Made by a program: the position numbers and the translations under genes
Notes under the pieces: model-generated
What the model saw: only the letters and a program-made list of their open reading frames with translations
The model's database searches: none
Told to the model about the DNA's origin: nothing
Assembly: GCA_958299035.1 (NCBI GenBank)
Contig: CATQJL010000316.1
Span: 31,127,441-31,191,440, forward strand
Source: Cylicocyclus nassatus
Taxonomy: Eukaryota; Nematoda; Chromadorea; Rhabditida; Strongylidae
Direction: 5' to 3'
Length of the DNA: 64,000 nucleotides
In this document: positions 1 through 11,699 of the stretch, one piece after another
Position numbering within the stretch: position 1 is the first letter of the stretch
How the letters are laid out: each line of letters opens with the position of its first letter

Positions 1-352
1 ATATACAGTTACTAGCAAAAATTGCTTTTTGATTTAGGTGCATAAAGGTTACTGCATGACGAAGGCGCAGAAGCAGCATTGGTCGAACGGGAGCGAACGC
101 GGCGCGCGTGTCCTCACAGTTGTGGTTCCTCCCCTTCACGCGCTCTGCGGATGATAAAGCCACGTTCGCGCCCAATGATATTGCACCTTCGTCATTCAAC
201 AGACTATACAAATTTCGGTTTTACAAATACCAGCGAGCCACCTCTGTTGCGGAGGAGATCGTGCAGGATTTTCATGACACGCATGTCTTTCAAGTCCAGA
301 ACTGATTATTGCGAGGTAATAAACTATGTTACGAACTACAAATTCCCTCGGA
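1..352. other. Unassigned sequence, no gene recognised
   Basis: Only short overlapping reading frames on both strands, with no recognisable domain or splice pattern. I see nothing that supports a gene here. Confidence 0.4.
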
Positions 353-918
353 TCCATGTATACTTGTGTATGTCTGTCTGTCTCTCTGTTTGTTTGTCTA
401 CGTTTCCGAATAGAAAATTCCATTTCTGAATTGATCTAGACCAAACTTGGCACACACACGTCGGGGCGGGGCGGGTGCCATAGGCCACTTTTCGTCATCG
501 ATCGATCTCGATTTTATCAATTTTTGACGTTTTTTGAAGTTTGACTTGCAGAGCTGGAAGTTGACACACGGGGGTAATTGAGCATGCTGATTATGAGTAC
601 AGTAATAGTTTTTAGATTAATCCGTTACCTTTACCTATTTTATCGATTTTTTGCAAAGTTTGAGCTACGGTGCTGGGAGCTGGCACAGGAGGAAGTGAGC
701 ATGCTGATTACTAACACAGCGGGAATAGGGAACTGGCATGTAGAAGTGGGCACAGGGAAAGGTTGTAAAGGGAGGATAGGGCCTTTATCATAGTGCTAAC
801 ACAGCGGGAATAGGGAACTGGCATGTAGAAGTGGGCACAGGGAAAGATTGTACAGGGAGGATAGGACCTTTATCATAGTGTTAGAACAGGGCCGGGCGGA
901 GCCTGGTAAGCCAGCTAG
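353..918 (+). mobile_element. Non-autonomous Helitron, copy 1
   Basis: The 3' end is diagnostic: a GC-rich stem (GCCGGGCGGAGCC) followed by GGTAAGCCAG and CTAG (915-918), then T. The 5' end is diverged (A then TCCATGTATAC at 353) but leads into the same TGTCTGTCTG tract, TTCCGAATAGAAAATTCC block and TTGGCACACAC block as the other copies. An 85-bp unit is tandemly duplicated at 711-795 and 796-880. No Rep/helicase coding sequence is present, so it would depend on an autonomous partner. The 5' boundary is less certain than the 3' one. Confidence 0.75.
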
Positions 919-1145
919 TGTAGTATAAAACTAATGGCGGCCTAAAATAAATTATAAAGTTCTTCCTACTCACAAGGCCTGTCTCTTTGCCCATCTTTCG
1001 ATCGAGCAGGAATGTTCGGGTATTCTTATTCATGATTCCTCCGCCGTTTCGTATATCTTTTAATGGTAGATTACATGAACTCCAAACAGGAACGTAGGCT
1101 TATGAATGAAAGCATAGGGTGTACAGGGTGTCAAGAAATCTGTTA
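919..1145. other. Unassigned spacer
   Basis: Between a Helitron and a Harbinger-like element; no gene-like feature seen. Confidence 0.4.
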
Positions 1146-3152
1146 GGGTGCCTTCATATCGCGCCGGCAGCCGCCGCTAGCAGCCCATAGCAGCCGCCAG
1201 CAGCCCGTGGCAGCCCATAGCCGCCGCTGGCCGCTTTTGTTATAGGAGCAAAATCGTCAAAATCTTACTACTTTAAGTGCTCCCGCCTACGCTTTTCATC
1301 TTCTACGCTTACTTCTTATTACCGCTAATATGCAGACAACCCCCCCCCCCCGCAATCAGGGCCCGGCACGAGGTGGGCAAACGGGGTTTTTCAAAACGAA
1401 TTCCCCTTTGATCCCAATAAATTTTACGAATACCCCCTTGAGTCCAAAAATGACGTTTTGTGCTTGTGCGACGAGATTACTGGCCACACTTCGCCTAAAA
1501 GCGCTCAAAAGCGCCCAAATTGCTCAAATTCCTCAAATTACTCCTCCTGTATCAAGATAGGAAACAGGAAGAAAAATAAGCAAGAAAAATGATCAAGGAA
1601 TGAGAAAATATCAAAGAAACGCAGTCATAGGAATGAGAGTCGCCGTTCCCGCGCGTATCGATTGACTGGGGCGCGCTTTCCATCATAGAAAGCCAGGCTG
1701 CTGATGTGATTTTGGGCTCTAACAAGGACAAGAGGAGGAGTTTCGGAACCAAAATTTCACCATGTAGTAAACTTTAGGTGTACAAGAGATTTATGTAAAA
1801 ATTTTGAAAAAATTATGTGAATTGAGAGTTTTGCCGACCTCAGGTGGGAATTAGGTAGGCAAATGCCGACCTAATTTGGAAATTAGTTAAGGAAACTCTT
1901 CATTCACATAAGTTTTTCATAATTTTTCATACTTTGTTACTTAGTCCTATTGCGCACATACACACCAAGTCCCGTGCGATTTCGTTTCCTCTGCGTTGCA
2001 AACGAGCCATTTTTCCATTTTCTTGATAGTGGGAAATTTCCAGACAAAAGCTTGCCACAACATTCAGTCACATAATTTTTCAATGAAACTTCTAAGTTAA
2101 GCCCTGCAGGCCCGTGTTCATCTACCTACCAAGTTTCATACCATATCGTCATCTGTGCGCTGTAAACGAGCCGTTTGAATTCACATCTTCATTTACCAGT
2201 TTTGCAAAACTTTCGGAATAAATGCTAATTACTCGTTCCGTTCACATAAGTTTTTCATAATTTTTCATACTATGTTTCCACTAGCCTCTCTCCGTTCGCA
2301 TACAAAATTTGGTGCCATATAGTTACACATACATTGAGAACTAGCCATGTATGCAGTTACAAATAGCATCGCTTGGGCAACGTCGCGCGTGCGGCAATTA
2401 GCGACGGTGCGGTTTGACGCGCGCGAACTCCAGTGTTCGCCTGTTGAGGCACATAACATGTCAAGATAAGTAGCGAGCATGAACTACCAATTTTTTCCGG
2501 GGCTCCGCCCCGGACCCCGCAAAAACGATTTCCCCTTTGCTTTTTGGCCCCAAAACGATTTCCAGCTTGGCATTTGCCGACCTCGTGCCGGACCCTGCCC
2601 GCAATACATGTTCTGTTCCGCACATTGTATCCTATCGCGCTCACACTCTTTTGCAATCTGCCTCATTAAGAAAGACGTGAGCGATTGTCAAAGCCAGAAG
2701 CTCAACCCGCAAATAAATCGGCAAACTCGCGAATTAGTAGAATGCAAGTTAGATATGCATCGATAATCAAGAAAAAATTGAGGCAAAAGCATACCCAAAA
2801 AACAAATTGCACACCGCAGGAACCGGACGCATCCAAAGTCAGAGCGAATTACACCTGAAAAAATCTTCAGCGGACTATGGTTCAACGGGATTACTATACG
2901 GCGAGAAGGTAGATATTGACAACAATTGGCACATACATATAGATATGTGGTCAAACTGCGTGCTAGCGGCAACAAAAGAAAAGTGTAGAAGATAAAAAGC
3001 GTAGATAGGAGCACAGAAGTTGTAATTCTAATAATTTTGCTTATATGACGAAAGCGGCCAGCGGCGGCTACGGGCTGCTACGGGCTGCTACGGGCTGCTG
3101 GCGGTTGCTACGGGCTGCCAGCGGCGGCTGCCGGCGCGGTATAAAGGCACCC
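1146..3152. mobile_element. PIF/Harbinger-like non-autonomous element with GC-rich terminal inverted repeats
   Basis: Terminal inverted repeats of about 105 bp begin GGGTGCCTTCATA on the left and, read in reverse, GGGTGCCTTTATACC on the right. The insertion is flanked by TTA (1143-1145 and 3153-3155), the target duplication typical of PIF/Harbinger. Both termini are dominated by a degenerate GC-rich minisatellite (CAGCCGCCGC, GCAGCCCGTAG). The interior has a roughly 165-bp direct repeat starting with CACATAAGTTTTTCATAAT near 1908 and 2243, with a weaker copy near 2070. No transposase is visible. A hAT-like element (1357-2597) is nested inside. Confidence 0.75.
1357..2597. mobile_element. hAT-like non-autonomous element nested in the Harbinger-like element
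   Basis: The left end reads CAGGGCCCGGCACGAGG and the right end is its near-perfect reverse complement (CCTCGTGCCGGACCCTG). Exact 8-bp duplications CCCGCAAT flank it at 1349-1356 and 2598-2605. CAGGG-type termini plus 8-bp duplications are the hAT pattern. No transposase reading frame is recognisable. The subterminal sequence after the left terminus (GTGGGCAAAC, then AACGAATTCCCC, then TTTGATCCCAA) recurs at 29744-29930. Confidence 0.8.
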
Positions 3153-3335
3153 TTAGTCCTCAAATCTTCCAAACACTTTTATTAATGATTTTGAGGATTC
3201 GTAAGTACAAGTCGTTAGGACTGATTCAAGCTTGAGTTTGAATCAATTAACATCACTCCTACGGTAAGAGCTTTTGGCACATCAGATTTGTGCATTGTAA
3301 ATAAATTGTAAATGTATAAATATATATAGTAAATA

Positions 3336-4217
3336 TTAGGTTGTCCCGAAAGTTTTGTCGGTTTTTTCAAATCGCTATAAAACCACGCACAATAAAGAAC
3401 TGAATGAGTTTAAACATGCATTCGATGCAGCTTTTCCATCTCTTTTTTATGGTTACATTTTCTAGCCATAATCCTGCATTATTTTTCCGATAAGTGCTAA
3501 AATTTTTCACCCATCATTTTTATCTGCTCAAAGTTCGACTAATTTTCACAAATTTCATTTCATAGTTATGGAAACATTTAAGTATGGAACAGATAAAGCA
3601 ATTCTCGGACTACATGGTATTGTTTTTAGATTCTCCTAACCTGCTATTTTTAGCTCTAAAACAATCATTTCTTCCAAGGTATCGATTTTTGGCAAAGTCA
3701 TGAAACACGCAACTGCAGCAAAAACATGGAAGCTTTTAGAATTTCTGCGAATTGGTACTTGTTTTTTATTGAACACTTTTTATGCAATCTATCCAAGTTT
3801 GATCTGTTTTGAAAAATTACTTTTTGGAGTTTTCGGTATTTTTACGTGTCAAACGTAATCAAAATGCCTTAGTTTTTCTTGAATAAATTATTATTACGGA
3901 CTTGTTAAACGCGCTCCACGTAATCCATAATATACACAATGTAGCCAAATGTTTGCTCTGCATAACAGCTACCAGCGCTCTTTAGAAATATCAAAATAAA
4001 AATTTTCGAAATTCAGGAAGGGTTTGACAATACTGCAAAGCTGCTCGAAAAGCCGTGACGATAACATTGCAAAGACAGAGTAGATCAGAAAGCAAATATA
4101 GCTGTAAGAAAGAGGATAAAAATATGAATTAAGTGATACCCAGATCGTCCACATATTGGTGTTCTGTGGGTTTTAGTGAGCGATGAAGAAACCGACAAAA
4201 CTTTCGGGACAACCTAA
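3336..4217 (-). mobile_element. Tc1/mariner-type MITE, 882 bp
   Basis: Terminal inverted repeats TTAGGTTGTCCCGAAAG at both ends, flanked by TA (3334-3335 and 4218-4219): the standard mariner arrangement. No transposase with a D..D34D-type core is visible. The copy at 56578-57460 (883 bp) is the same element in the opposite orientation, matching over its whole length including the internal AAGCTGCATCGAAT block. Confidence 0.85.
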
Positions 4218-5469
4218 TAATATATTATATGTAATATACTTATTATATAAATATATATAATAAATAATAATAAATGAATGCATTGTAAATCAGCTGTCTC
4301 AATCGAAAGTTTGAGGTTTGTGATGGGATTGAGAGCGCTGTTCAATGATAAAATCAAAGATTGTGCATAAGGTTTGTAAGGCTGTTCAAATGATGTAACA
4401 AGCAGCCGTTACAGTATGCCTAGAATGACTTTGAACGAGAAATTTTTAAAATGGATGTTCTAAAAGAATCATGGGTTCATAATAGCATCTACATAACTTT
4501 AAACGAAAAACGGGTGATTTGTTCCGCTTCATTCTGGCTTTATAAAATTGGCAACGAGTATACGAAAGACGCCTTGACAAAACTTTCACATATCTTTTGT
4601 GTCGCCCTGAATACGCAATCGAGTGAGCCAGGGTAACTTCAAATAAATCATTTGCAAAAGCGGAAGTCCGCTGCAATTTCATGCTCCGTATTTGTTGTAC
4701 TAAAATGTGGTACGCCTTCATAACATGGAAAGCACAGTCATTGTTTGTATTGTGCATCCTTCCATATGAAAGTGAGATTCATTTTTATCCACGCCAAGTC
4801 AGCGTATTAAAACAACTATATGTCATTTTCAAATTTGGCCGTTCATTGCTTTAAGAAAATGTGGCACAGAAAATGATATCAAGTTTACCATTAGGAAACA
4901 ATTACTGGCAAGCATGGTCTAGGATTCTTTTGAACCAGAGTTGCAGGAAGAAATATGATAATTATGAAGCTGTAAATGAAGCTTTTTTCCGTGACATCTT
5001 CTTGGTAATTCAAACATTATCCTCATCATGCGGACAGTATGAGCGGCTCCACAACTTTGGCGAGGCGGAGCTGCGCTAGCGTGCCTTGCGTTGCGGTTGC
5101 CCTGTGCTGAGGCATACCTGATCCATCGATCTTTGGTGAAGATCACGACCCCGCCTCGCCAAAGTTGGGGAGTAGGTTATACATTTAGTACAAGTACGAG
5201 TACATTTACATTTTCATTTCCTTCGTCTCTTCCGAAAAGCAGAATTGGTTTAAACCTGATGCGGCTTCTCTTTCAACGAGTTAAAAAATTTGACTTTATA
5301 AAGAGTTTATCAAACATCTGTCAATATAATTCTGCGAGAAGTCTGGTGGGTTTATGCAATGATTTATGCTTTCCGGAAATTGTAGAACATCCAGAGAATA
5401 CGGTTTAGCCTTGGGAATCATTTTGTACAGACTTCAAGCTAGGTTTATCGTATGAAGCGAATCAACTAA
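4218..5469. other. Unassigned sequence with a short copy of a window-wide repeat
   Basis: No gene recognised. GCAATGATTTATGCTTTCC near 5356 is related to the sequence that recurs at 11727, 16338 and 24115, so the 5280-5410 part is a remnant of that duplicated segment. Confidence 0.4.
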
Positions 5470-5870
5470 TTTCTTTCATTACTGTAGAATTACGGTGTGA
5501 ACTCCAAGAAGGGTTTTGAACAAGTGAGGGCCTTATTTCGCCTTGGAAAGGAAACCAGACAATCTGGAAACCCTTACATTATGCTAATTAAAGTCGCTAG
5601 AACCAAATATGAACTTTTGTTGACCGCGATGCTTCCTTCATGACTTATGCCTGGTAAACGTAATAGCTGTTTTTACGATGCTCCCTAAATTTGCAATCAC
5701 ACCCTTTAAAAAGGTTTACAAACTCCTAGAAAGTTAAGTATGGGAATCAACAAAAGTAAAAAACCCTGGTACACACTATTCAGAACTTTTGGAAAAATTT
5801 TTTTTGAAACACGAATAAAACCACAATGACGCTGTAAGCCAAAAGTTCCTACCATTACCCTACAGTGTCA
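5470..5870. repeat. Decayed copy of the fold-back MITE at 44133-44811
   Basis: The order of blocks (TTACTGTAGAATTACGGTG, a GGTAAACGTAATAGC segment, then ACCCTACAGTGTC) matches the interior of the better preserved element at 44133-44811. The GTGTCCC termini are no longer recognisable here. Confidence 0.5.
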
Positions 5871-7183
5871 AAAAGCGATTGGGGGAGACGGCCCTTCTGA
5901 ACCCACCGTCTACTACAGTAACCCCGCAAGTGGGACGCTAAATCTTCGGCGCACTTCGAGGTTTCCATTTTCAGCATTCAAATCGAAACACAGTAATCCC
6001 CATCTTATCAAGTCCCGTTTCTGTAATGTTGCCATCCGCTTCATTTTGCTATTCTACGACCTAACTTTATCCTAATCGTATCAATCAAGTCTGTTTTCAG
6101 AAACTTGTTTTGAATTTCTTGAGTAATAATATGGATGGTTTCTCATCTCATCTTGACTACTTTTACTGTCACATTTTGTTTGTGTGCACCCTTTCTGCTT
6201 TACGCATTGTTACACGTTCAAACGTTGTGACTGCATGATGCGTCGACAGGAAAGCACCCGACCCGACCCACATTTCAAAGTATGTACAACGGATGGTTTT
6301 CTTTGAACTCTGCACGATACCTGATTGTTGAAAGTTTTTGCTCTAAACGACTTTCTCTCAATACCAGGCATTTGTTTGGTAGCATTTAGTTTTTTGCGCA
6401 AACGCTGCTTCTTTCTCGATAATTTTTGGGGTTGTGCATGGAATTTTGAATTTTCATAGGGGCCACCGCTTGTAGATCAAATTTCTGATCTAGATTCTAG
6501 AACTTCTCAGCTCTCTACAGTCACAAAACAGTGGAATCCGCTACTTTTCTTGCCTAGAATTAGGTTCAAAACTGAGAAGTATTTGTATGGTTTACATGAA
6601 TATAATTATGCAGCCGCTATAATGCGAGCGGAATCAAACTGTTGGCGACAAAGTGCATTATAAGAAACTTTAATCTTGGGTTATCAGCAATAATCAACAA
6701 AAGTGTGTTTTCCCTGCAGGCTTCGTTTAGTTCACATACACAAATGAATGTGACGATACACGATGCACCAAAGATTGTTCACATAGAACAAAAAGAGTTA
6801 CCAACACTCACCTTACTCAACCAAAAATAGAGTACTTCAGTAGTCGAAGCAAACACATCCCATAGATTTGATTAGAAGCCCGTCACTTTAATAAATAGCA
6901 GCGAGTTTCTTAGGAAAGATAGCAGGATAGCAGCATTCGGTTAGATCATGCGTCTACGACATCTCTATCAAGGGTTCGAGGGAGAAAGATCATTACTGAG
7001 AAACTCGTCCGTTTTCGCAGTGCACCTGCTTAGGTCGACCGCTCGCCTTATCGAAGCAGCGAATTAAGACGTGACCTCTGAGACGAGCTGACCTATCGCA
7101 GCCATCGCGATTGGAACGGGTTCAGAAGGGCCAACACCCGCGATCGGTGGTTCGCTCCGCAGCTAGAAACTACAGATTTGAAA
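5871..7183. other. Unassigned sequence
   Basis: No splice-consistent coding segment or recognisable domain found. The sequence from about 6950 to 7183 abuts the 3' end of a LINE remnant and may include its diverged tail. Confidence 0.35.
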
Positions 7184-9213
7184 TCAGCGTTTCAAGCGCT
7201 TCAGGACGATGTATGTCTCGTCTGGATTGGCGCTTTCGACTAAGTATCCTCTCCTTGTTAGATACTTAGATGGCCCGTCCTCACGTGGCGTGCGGGCCTC
7301 AGTACAAAAGTTGCCATCGATCCTTGTCCCTCGCTTCGGACATCCACGATCTTCTTGGTCGTCCTCGGTGGCTGAGTTCACGAGTTCCAGGGCGAGAATC
7401 GTACCCAGCTGATTTCTCAGCTGGTCCATCCGTTCCACGAACACGTCTGCGCATCTCGTCGGTGGTCTTCCTCGAGGACGTTTGGCTTCGCGAGGAATCC
7501 ACTCAGATGTTCCTAGGGTCCATCTATCCTCCGTTCTTCTCACTATGTGACCGGCTCATCGGTGTTTCGCTTTCGCAAAGTATTCCGCTGGGTCACGAAG
7601 ACGGGACATTCTTCTTATATCCGTGCTGCGAAGTCCGACTAGATGTTGCTTGTGTCGGCTCATTTTCAGAGGACTGCTCTTAAGCCTCTGTGGGTGGTCC
7701 ATTAAGCTTTACGGGGCTACGGTGTCGACCCAAGTCTCAGCTGCGTAGCAGAGCGCTGGGAGAACGGTTGTGGCGAACAGGTGGGCGCGAAGCTCCGGGG
7801 CCGTCAGTTGGTCGGTGGCTTCCTTCAGAGGCCCGAAAGCGGTCCAGGCTGCTCTTCTTCTCCTGTTAAGTTCTTCCCTCAAGTCGTTCTCCATGTTCAT
7901 CGAACGTCCGCGATACAGGTAAGAAGACGTCTCCATGATAGGGGTGCCTTCCAATTCCATTTCTGCATCTTCGCAAAGGGCGTTCTTTATGAACTGAGCC
8001 TTCCTCCGATTTATTCGCAGTCCGATCTTCTTCCCTACTTCGTTTAGTTCCTTTAGCATCGTCTCTGCTTCGGTGATACTGCTCGAGAAGAGAACGATGT
8101 CATCCGCAAAACGAAGGTTGAATAAGAATCTCCCATCAACTCGTATGCCTCTCTCTTCCCAGTCTGGTGACTTCATCACCCACTGCAAGGCCGCGGTGAA
8201 CAGCTTCGGCGAAATAGTGTCACCTTGTCGAATTCCTTCCCAAATGGAATGGTTAGGGGGCGATGGAATAGCTGCATCGTTGTTGTACAGTCCTTGTAGC
8301 AGTTGGCTAGTCTCCTCACGTAAGCTGGTTCCACTCCTTGATCGACTAGCGCAGACAGGATAGCGTTGGTTTCGACGCAGTCAAAGGGTTTCTCGTAGTC
8401 GACGAAGGTTAGGACGAGAGGCAGTCGGTACTCTCGGCAGACTTCTATGACCCTCAAAACCGTCTGGATGTGGTCCGTGCGGCTGAATCCTTTGCGAAAT
8501 TCAGCCTGTTCTTGGGATTGGGTTTCATCCAATGTCCTAGATATGCGTGCGAGGATAATCTTCGTGAAGAGCTTGTACAGCACACTCAGCAGGCATATTG
8601 GACGGTAATTTTAAAGATTTTCCCGTTAACTTTTCTTAAAAAGAAGGACGGCTCTTGATGTTTTCCACTGGTCGGGAATCCTCCCCTTCCGAAGGTAAGA
8701 TGTCAGGTGCGACGCGAGAATCTCGTGTAGACGTTGTCCTCCGGCCCGCAGAAATTCGACGGAAAGATGGTCTGGTCCTGGAGCCGTAGATGTCTTCATG
8801 GTCTGAATCGCCGTGCGCACTTCAGCAGGTAGAATTCGTGGTGGTACTTCTCCAATAGGAACAACGGGCATCTTCATGGGTGTTGATGAGCGGAAGAAAT
8901 TGGCATAGAAGTTCTTCGCGATAGATTCCATCTTGTATCGGAAAGAAGTCGGAGTCCCGTCCTCGTTCAATAGTGCAGCCAGCGGTACATGATATTCACA
9001 GAGGTCCCTTCGGCATTTCTTAAGATTCGTCTTCCTTCGGCTGCTTCCAGTATCTTGGCTCGCCTGTACTTCCTGAGATCCGCCTGCAAAGCTGTTCTGC
9101 AACTGGCGTTGGCTATCAGTCGCTCGAGATGGGTATTCGGATCCTGCCTCAGAAATCTTCTTCTTGCAAGCAATTTCTTGATAGTCTTCGAAATACGTTC
9201 CAAGTTTTTCTCA
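7184..9213 (-). pseudogene. Non-LTR retrotransposon (LINE) pseudogene: reverse transcriptase and C-terminal part
   Basis: Read on the minus strand, fragments in different frames follow the usual RT order: an N-terminal helical linker (EKNLERISKTIKK to about 8970), the thumb/finger region with TAPGPDHLSVEFLRAG and QWKTSRAVLLFKKS (9102-8626), AEFRKGFSRTDHIQTV and FVDYEKPFDCVE (8583-8176), the catalytic FADDIVLFSS (about 8110-8081), then KRPRGRPPTRCADVF near the end. Frameshifts between fragments make it non-functional. The endonuclease half lies at 10469-11063; the two were one element before insertion of the 9214-10468 transposon. The clade is not certain; the motifs are RTE/CR1-like. Confidence 0.85.
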
Positions 9214-9393
9214 CAAGGGAAGTTCGCGGAATCGAAATGGCCGATTGATATGTGGTATATACCCGGGCTCGGGGCTCGGGAAGTTAGTATCAAATATGCA
9301 GCCATTAGCTGCGACGCGTTACTCTGGAGCAAGTTACAGCCCCTGAAAGTTTTTGGCGTATGTATGTGTAGCGAACGCATAGATGCTACCATC

Positions 9394-9470
9394 GTGGTCG
9401 TGTGGTGTAGTGGTTAGTGTCTCGGACTCACAGGTGACGCATGAGGGTTCGAATCCTGTTGCTGTCCACA
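9394..9470 (+). tRNA. tRNA-like sequence (probable pseudogene) in the left TIR
   Basis: 77 nt. A box TGGTGTAGTGG and B box GGTTCGAATCC match the pol III internal promoter consensus. The acceptor ends GTGGTCG and TGTCCAC pair in six of seven positions, counting one G-U. The T stem and anticodon stem are poorly paired, so the isotype cannot be read with confidence and a functional tRNA is unlikely. It may still be a pol III start site. Confidence 0.55.
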
Positions 9471-10211
9471 TGTTTTGCGTTCTTCTCAAATTTCATTTTT
9501 TACCTGTTTTATGTGTTTTTGAGGCAAAAAATGACACATACGCTTGGTTAAACTCTACTAATTATAAAACCTGCGACGTCATTCTCACAAATAGCTCATT
9601 AGCAAGAATCAATAGTACGATGTGATACAACTTGGAAATTGTCACGTAAACGCTAAGTGCAATCTAAGATAATATGTGGAAGTGAGAATTTGGCAAATCT
9701 TCAAAGAAGTTGAATTCCCGTTGCATCAGAGAGACTTAATTTTGAAGCTGCTTTCACTTGTTTATTTCCAGTTCTGTTCGCCGCGTTTTAAAGTTTTCTC
9801 GCATACTCGTGGCATGCCGCAGGGTATGTGGACGAGCACCCTGAATCCTTTGAAACGCCGCTACAGTTTTGTTTTCCTTATAATTTGAATACAGCTGTTT
9901 GCTGTGAGATAGAAGAATGCAATGATATTATATTTATTCGTTGTGCGTTGCGAGAAATATCTGTGCTTCAACCATTTTGTCATAGATTATCACATGTGCT
10001 CCCAATAGTTTGTTATTTGTAAGCAATTCGATGCGATATAGACTTTTGATAAAGTTTGATTGGTCGACGCAAAAAGTTGCCCGGGAATTTTGCATCTGAA
10101 ACATTGGTCAAATGTTTGTGAAAAAATTATCCCGTAAGCCGTATATGTCATTTTTTGCCTCAAAAACATATAAAACAGGTAAAAAATGGAATTTGAGAAA
10201 AACGCAAAAGA

Positions 10212-10288
10212 TGTGGACAGCAACAGGATTCGAACCCTCATGCGTCACCTGTGAGTACGAGACACTAACCACTACACCACACGACCAC
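10212..10288 (-). tRNA. tRNA-like sequence (probable pseudogene) in the right TIR
   Basis: Reverse-complement twin of the 9394-9470 sequence, differing at one visible position in the anticodon arm (G to T). A and B boxes are intact. The two copies point inward from the two ends of the same element. Confidence 0.55.
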
Positions 10289-10468
10289 GATGGTAGCATC
10301 TATGCGTTCTCTACACAAGCATACGCCAAAAACTTTCAGGGGCTGTAACTTGCTCCAGAGTAACGCGTCGCAGCTGACGGCCGCATATTTAATACTAACC
10401 TCCCGAGCCCCGAGCCCGGGTATATACCACATATCAATCGGTCATTTCGATTCCGCGAACTTCCCTTG

Positions 10469-11063
10469 TCAGGTAAGAAGTCACTGAGGCACATTCTCCG
10501 CAGGCTCGCAATCCTTTCAGAAGCCGGTCGTAGTCGTTGGGTCCTCCTCGATGGGCCAGTCACATCTTGATATGAGCTCCTCCTGCCTGTTACCGTCATA
10601 AACGACTTCCTTCCTTCTCGCGGCACTGTGACAGACTTTCTTTTCCAGCCTGCGGCTGAGTCGTATCTTCTCGATTCCCATGTCCACCGGCGATGTTCTT
10701 TCTTCATGAAGATGGAATTTCCACGGAAGAGTCGTGCGGCGGAGAGAAGCCCAGCGAGATGGTTGCCGTTTTGTTCCGGAGCCCATATCAACTTCCCGAT
10801 CCTGTATTCCCTGGTGACATTCCGATTTTCGCATTGAAGTCGCCTGCAGCATACTTGTAAAAGGACTTTTTGTTGCGGACGACCTCCTCCACGTCTTCGT
10901 AGAAAGCATCTAGTTCTGAGTCGTCAGCTGCTGATGTTGGAGAGTAGCAGTTGATGATGCTGATGGTCTTCTGACGTGGAGGGCGTAGTCGCAGGATAGC
11001 TAAACGGGGTGATAGGATCTCGTGCGAATCGGCAAGATGGACGATAGATGGGTGGACGACAAA
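10469..11063 (-). pseudogene. LINE pseudogene: endonuclease domain, 5'-truncated
   Basis: The minus strand from 11063 encodes an apurinic-endonuclease-type segment: [18 protein letters not shown], then [14 protein letters not shown] and [11 protein letters not shown] (about 10830). Frame changes follow, with GTKRQPSR, then KKEHRRWTWES, toward 10480, where LRRMCLSDFLP joins the RT half beyond the inserted element. The homology starts abruptly, as in a typically 5'-truncated LINE insertion. Same element as 7184-9213. Confidence 0.8.
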
Positions 11064-11197
11064 GTTTTACACGTTACGAAACCTTTTGGGTGAACTAAGC
11101 AAACTTCTGTATACATGTGCTAGACTACTTGAATTGCTAGCATTTTGGTGGGTCCTTATGTTGATATTGCAACATGCGCTTTAATCTGAAATGACAA

Positions 11198-11699
11198 TCT
11201 TATATATAAGGCGAATGTCTGTTTATATGTATGTCTGCCTGTATATCTTTCTGCATGTACGTATGTTCCGAATAGAAAATTCCATTTCTGTCCAATCCGG
11301 ACCAAACTTGGCACATACACTTCGGGGTGGGGCGGTTGTCGTAGGCTACTTTTCGTTATCGATCGTTATCGATTTTATTGATTTTTATCTATTCTTTTTG
11401 CAAAGTTTGAGGTGAAATGGGAATTGGCACAGGGGTAATGGAGCATGCTGACGAATACAATATCAGTTTGAAAAATCGTCCATTACTTTCATCGATTCTA
11501 TCGATTTTTTGCGAAGTTTGAGTTACGGGGCTGGGAGTTGACACAGGGGGGGGGAGTAAGTGCGCATGCTGGTTACTAACATGCGGAGAATAGGGAATTG
11601 CCTTTAAGGGTGGGCACACGAAAAGGCTGTACAGGGATGGGAATGGAACTTTATTATAGTGTTTTGGCATTGCCGGGCGGCGCCGGGTAAGCCAGCTAG
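11198..11699 (+). mobile_element. Non-autonomous Helitron, copy 2 (complete)
   Basis: The 5' end is TCTTATATATAAGGCG directly after A (11197). The 3' end is a GC-rich hairpin (GCCGGGCGGCGCCGGG) then TAAGCCAGCTAG followed by T (11700). Insertion between A and T without target duplication is the Helitron rule. Length 502 bp, no coding capacity. Confidence 0.9.

Larger units (their letters stand above)
9214..10468. mobile_element. CAAGGG-family DNA element with long TIRs carrying tRNA-like sequences
   Basis: The two ends are inverted repeats of about 330 bp (9214-9543 and 10143-10468) starting CAAGGGAAGTTCGCGG. TCA flanks the insertion (9211-9213 and 10469-10471). Removing the element plus one TCA restores the LINE frame (LP|EKN), which confirms the boundaries. 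Each arm contains a 77-nt tRNA-like sequence. The 600-bp core shows no recognisable transposase. Related elements lie at 13645, 47288 and 59425. The 3-bp TNA duplication suggests a PIF/Harbinger relative, but the termini differ from the Harbinger-like element at 1146. Confidence 0.85.

Noticed and set aside
9394..9470. A functional tRNA gene with a definite anticodon
   Set aside because: The A and B boxes are good but the T and anticodon stems have mismatches; annotated only as tRNA-like.
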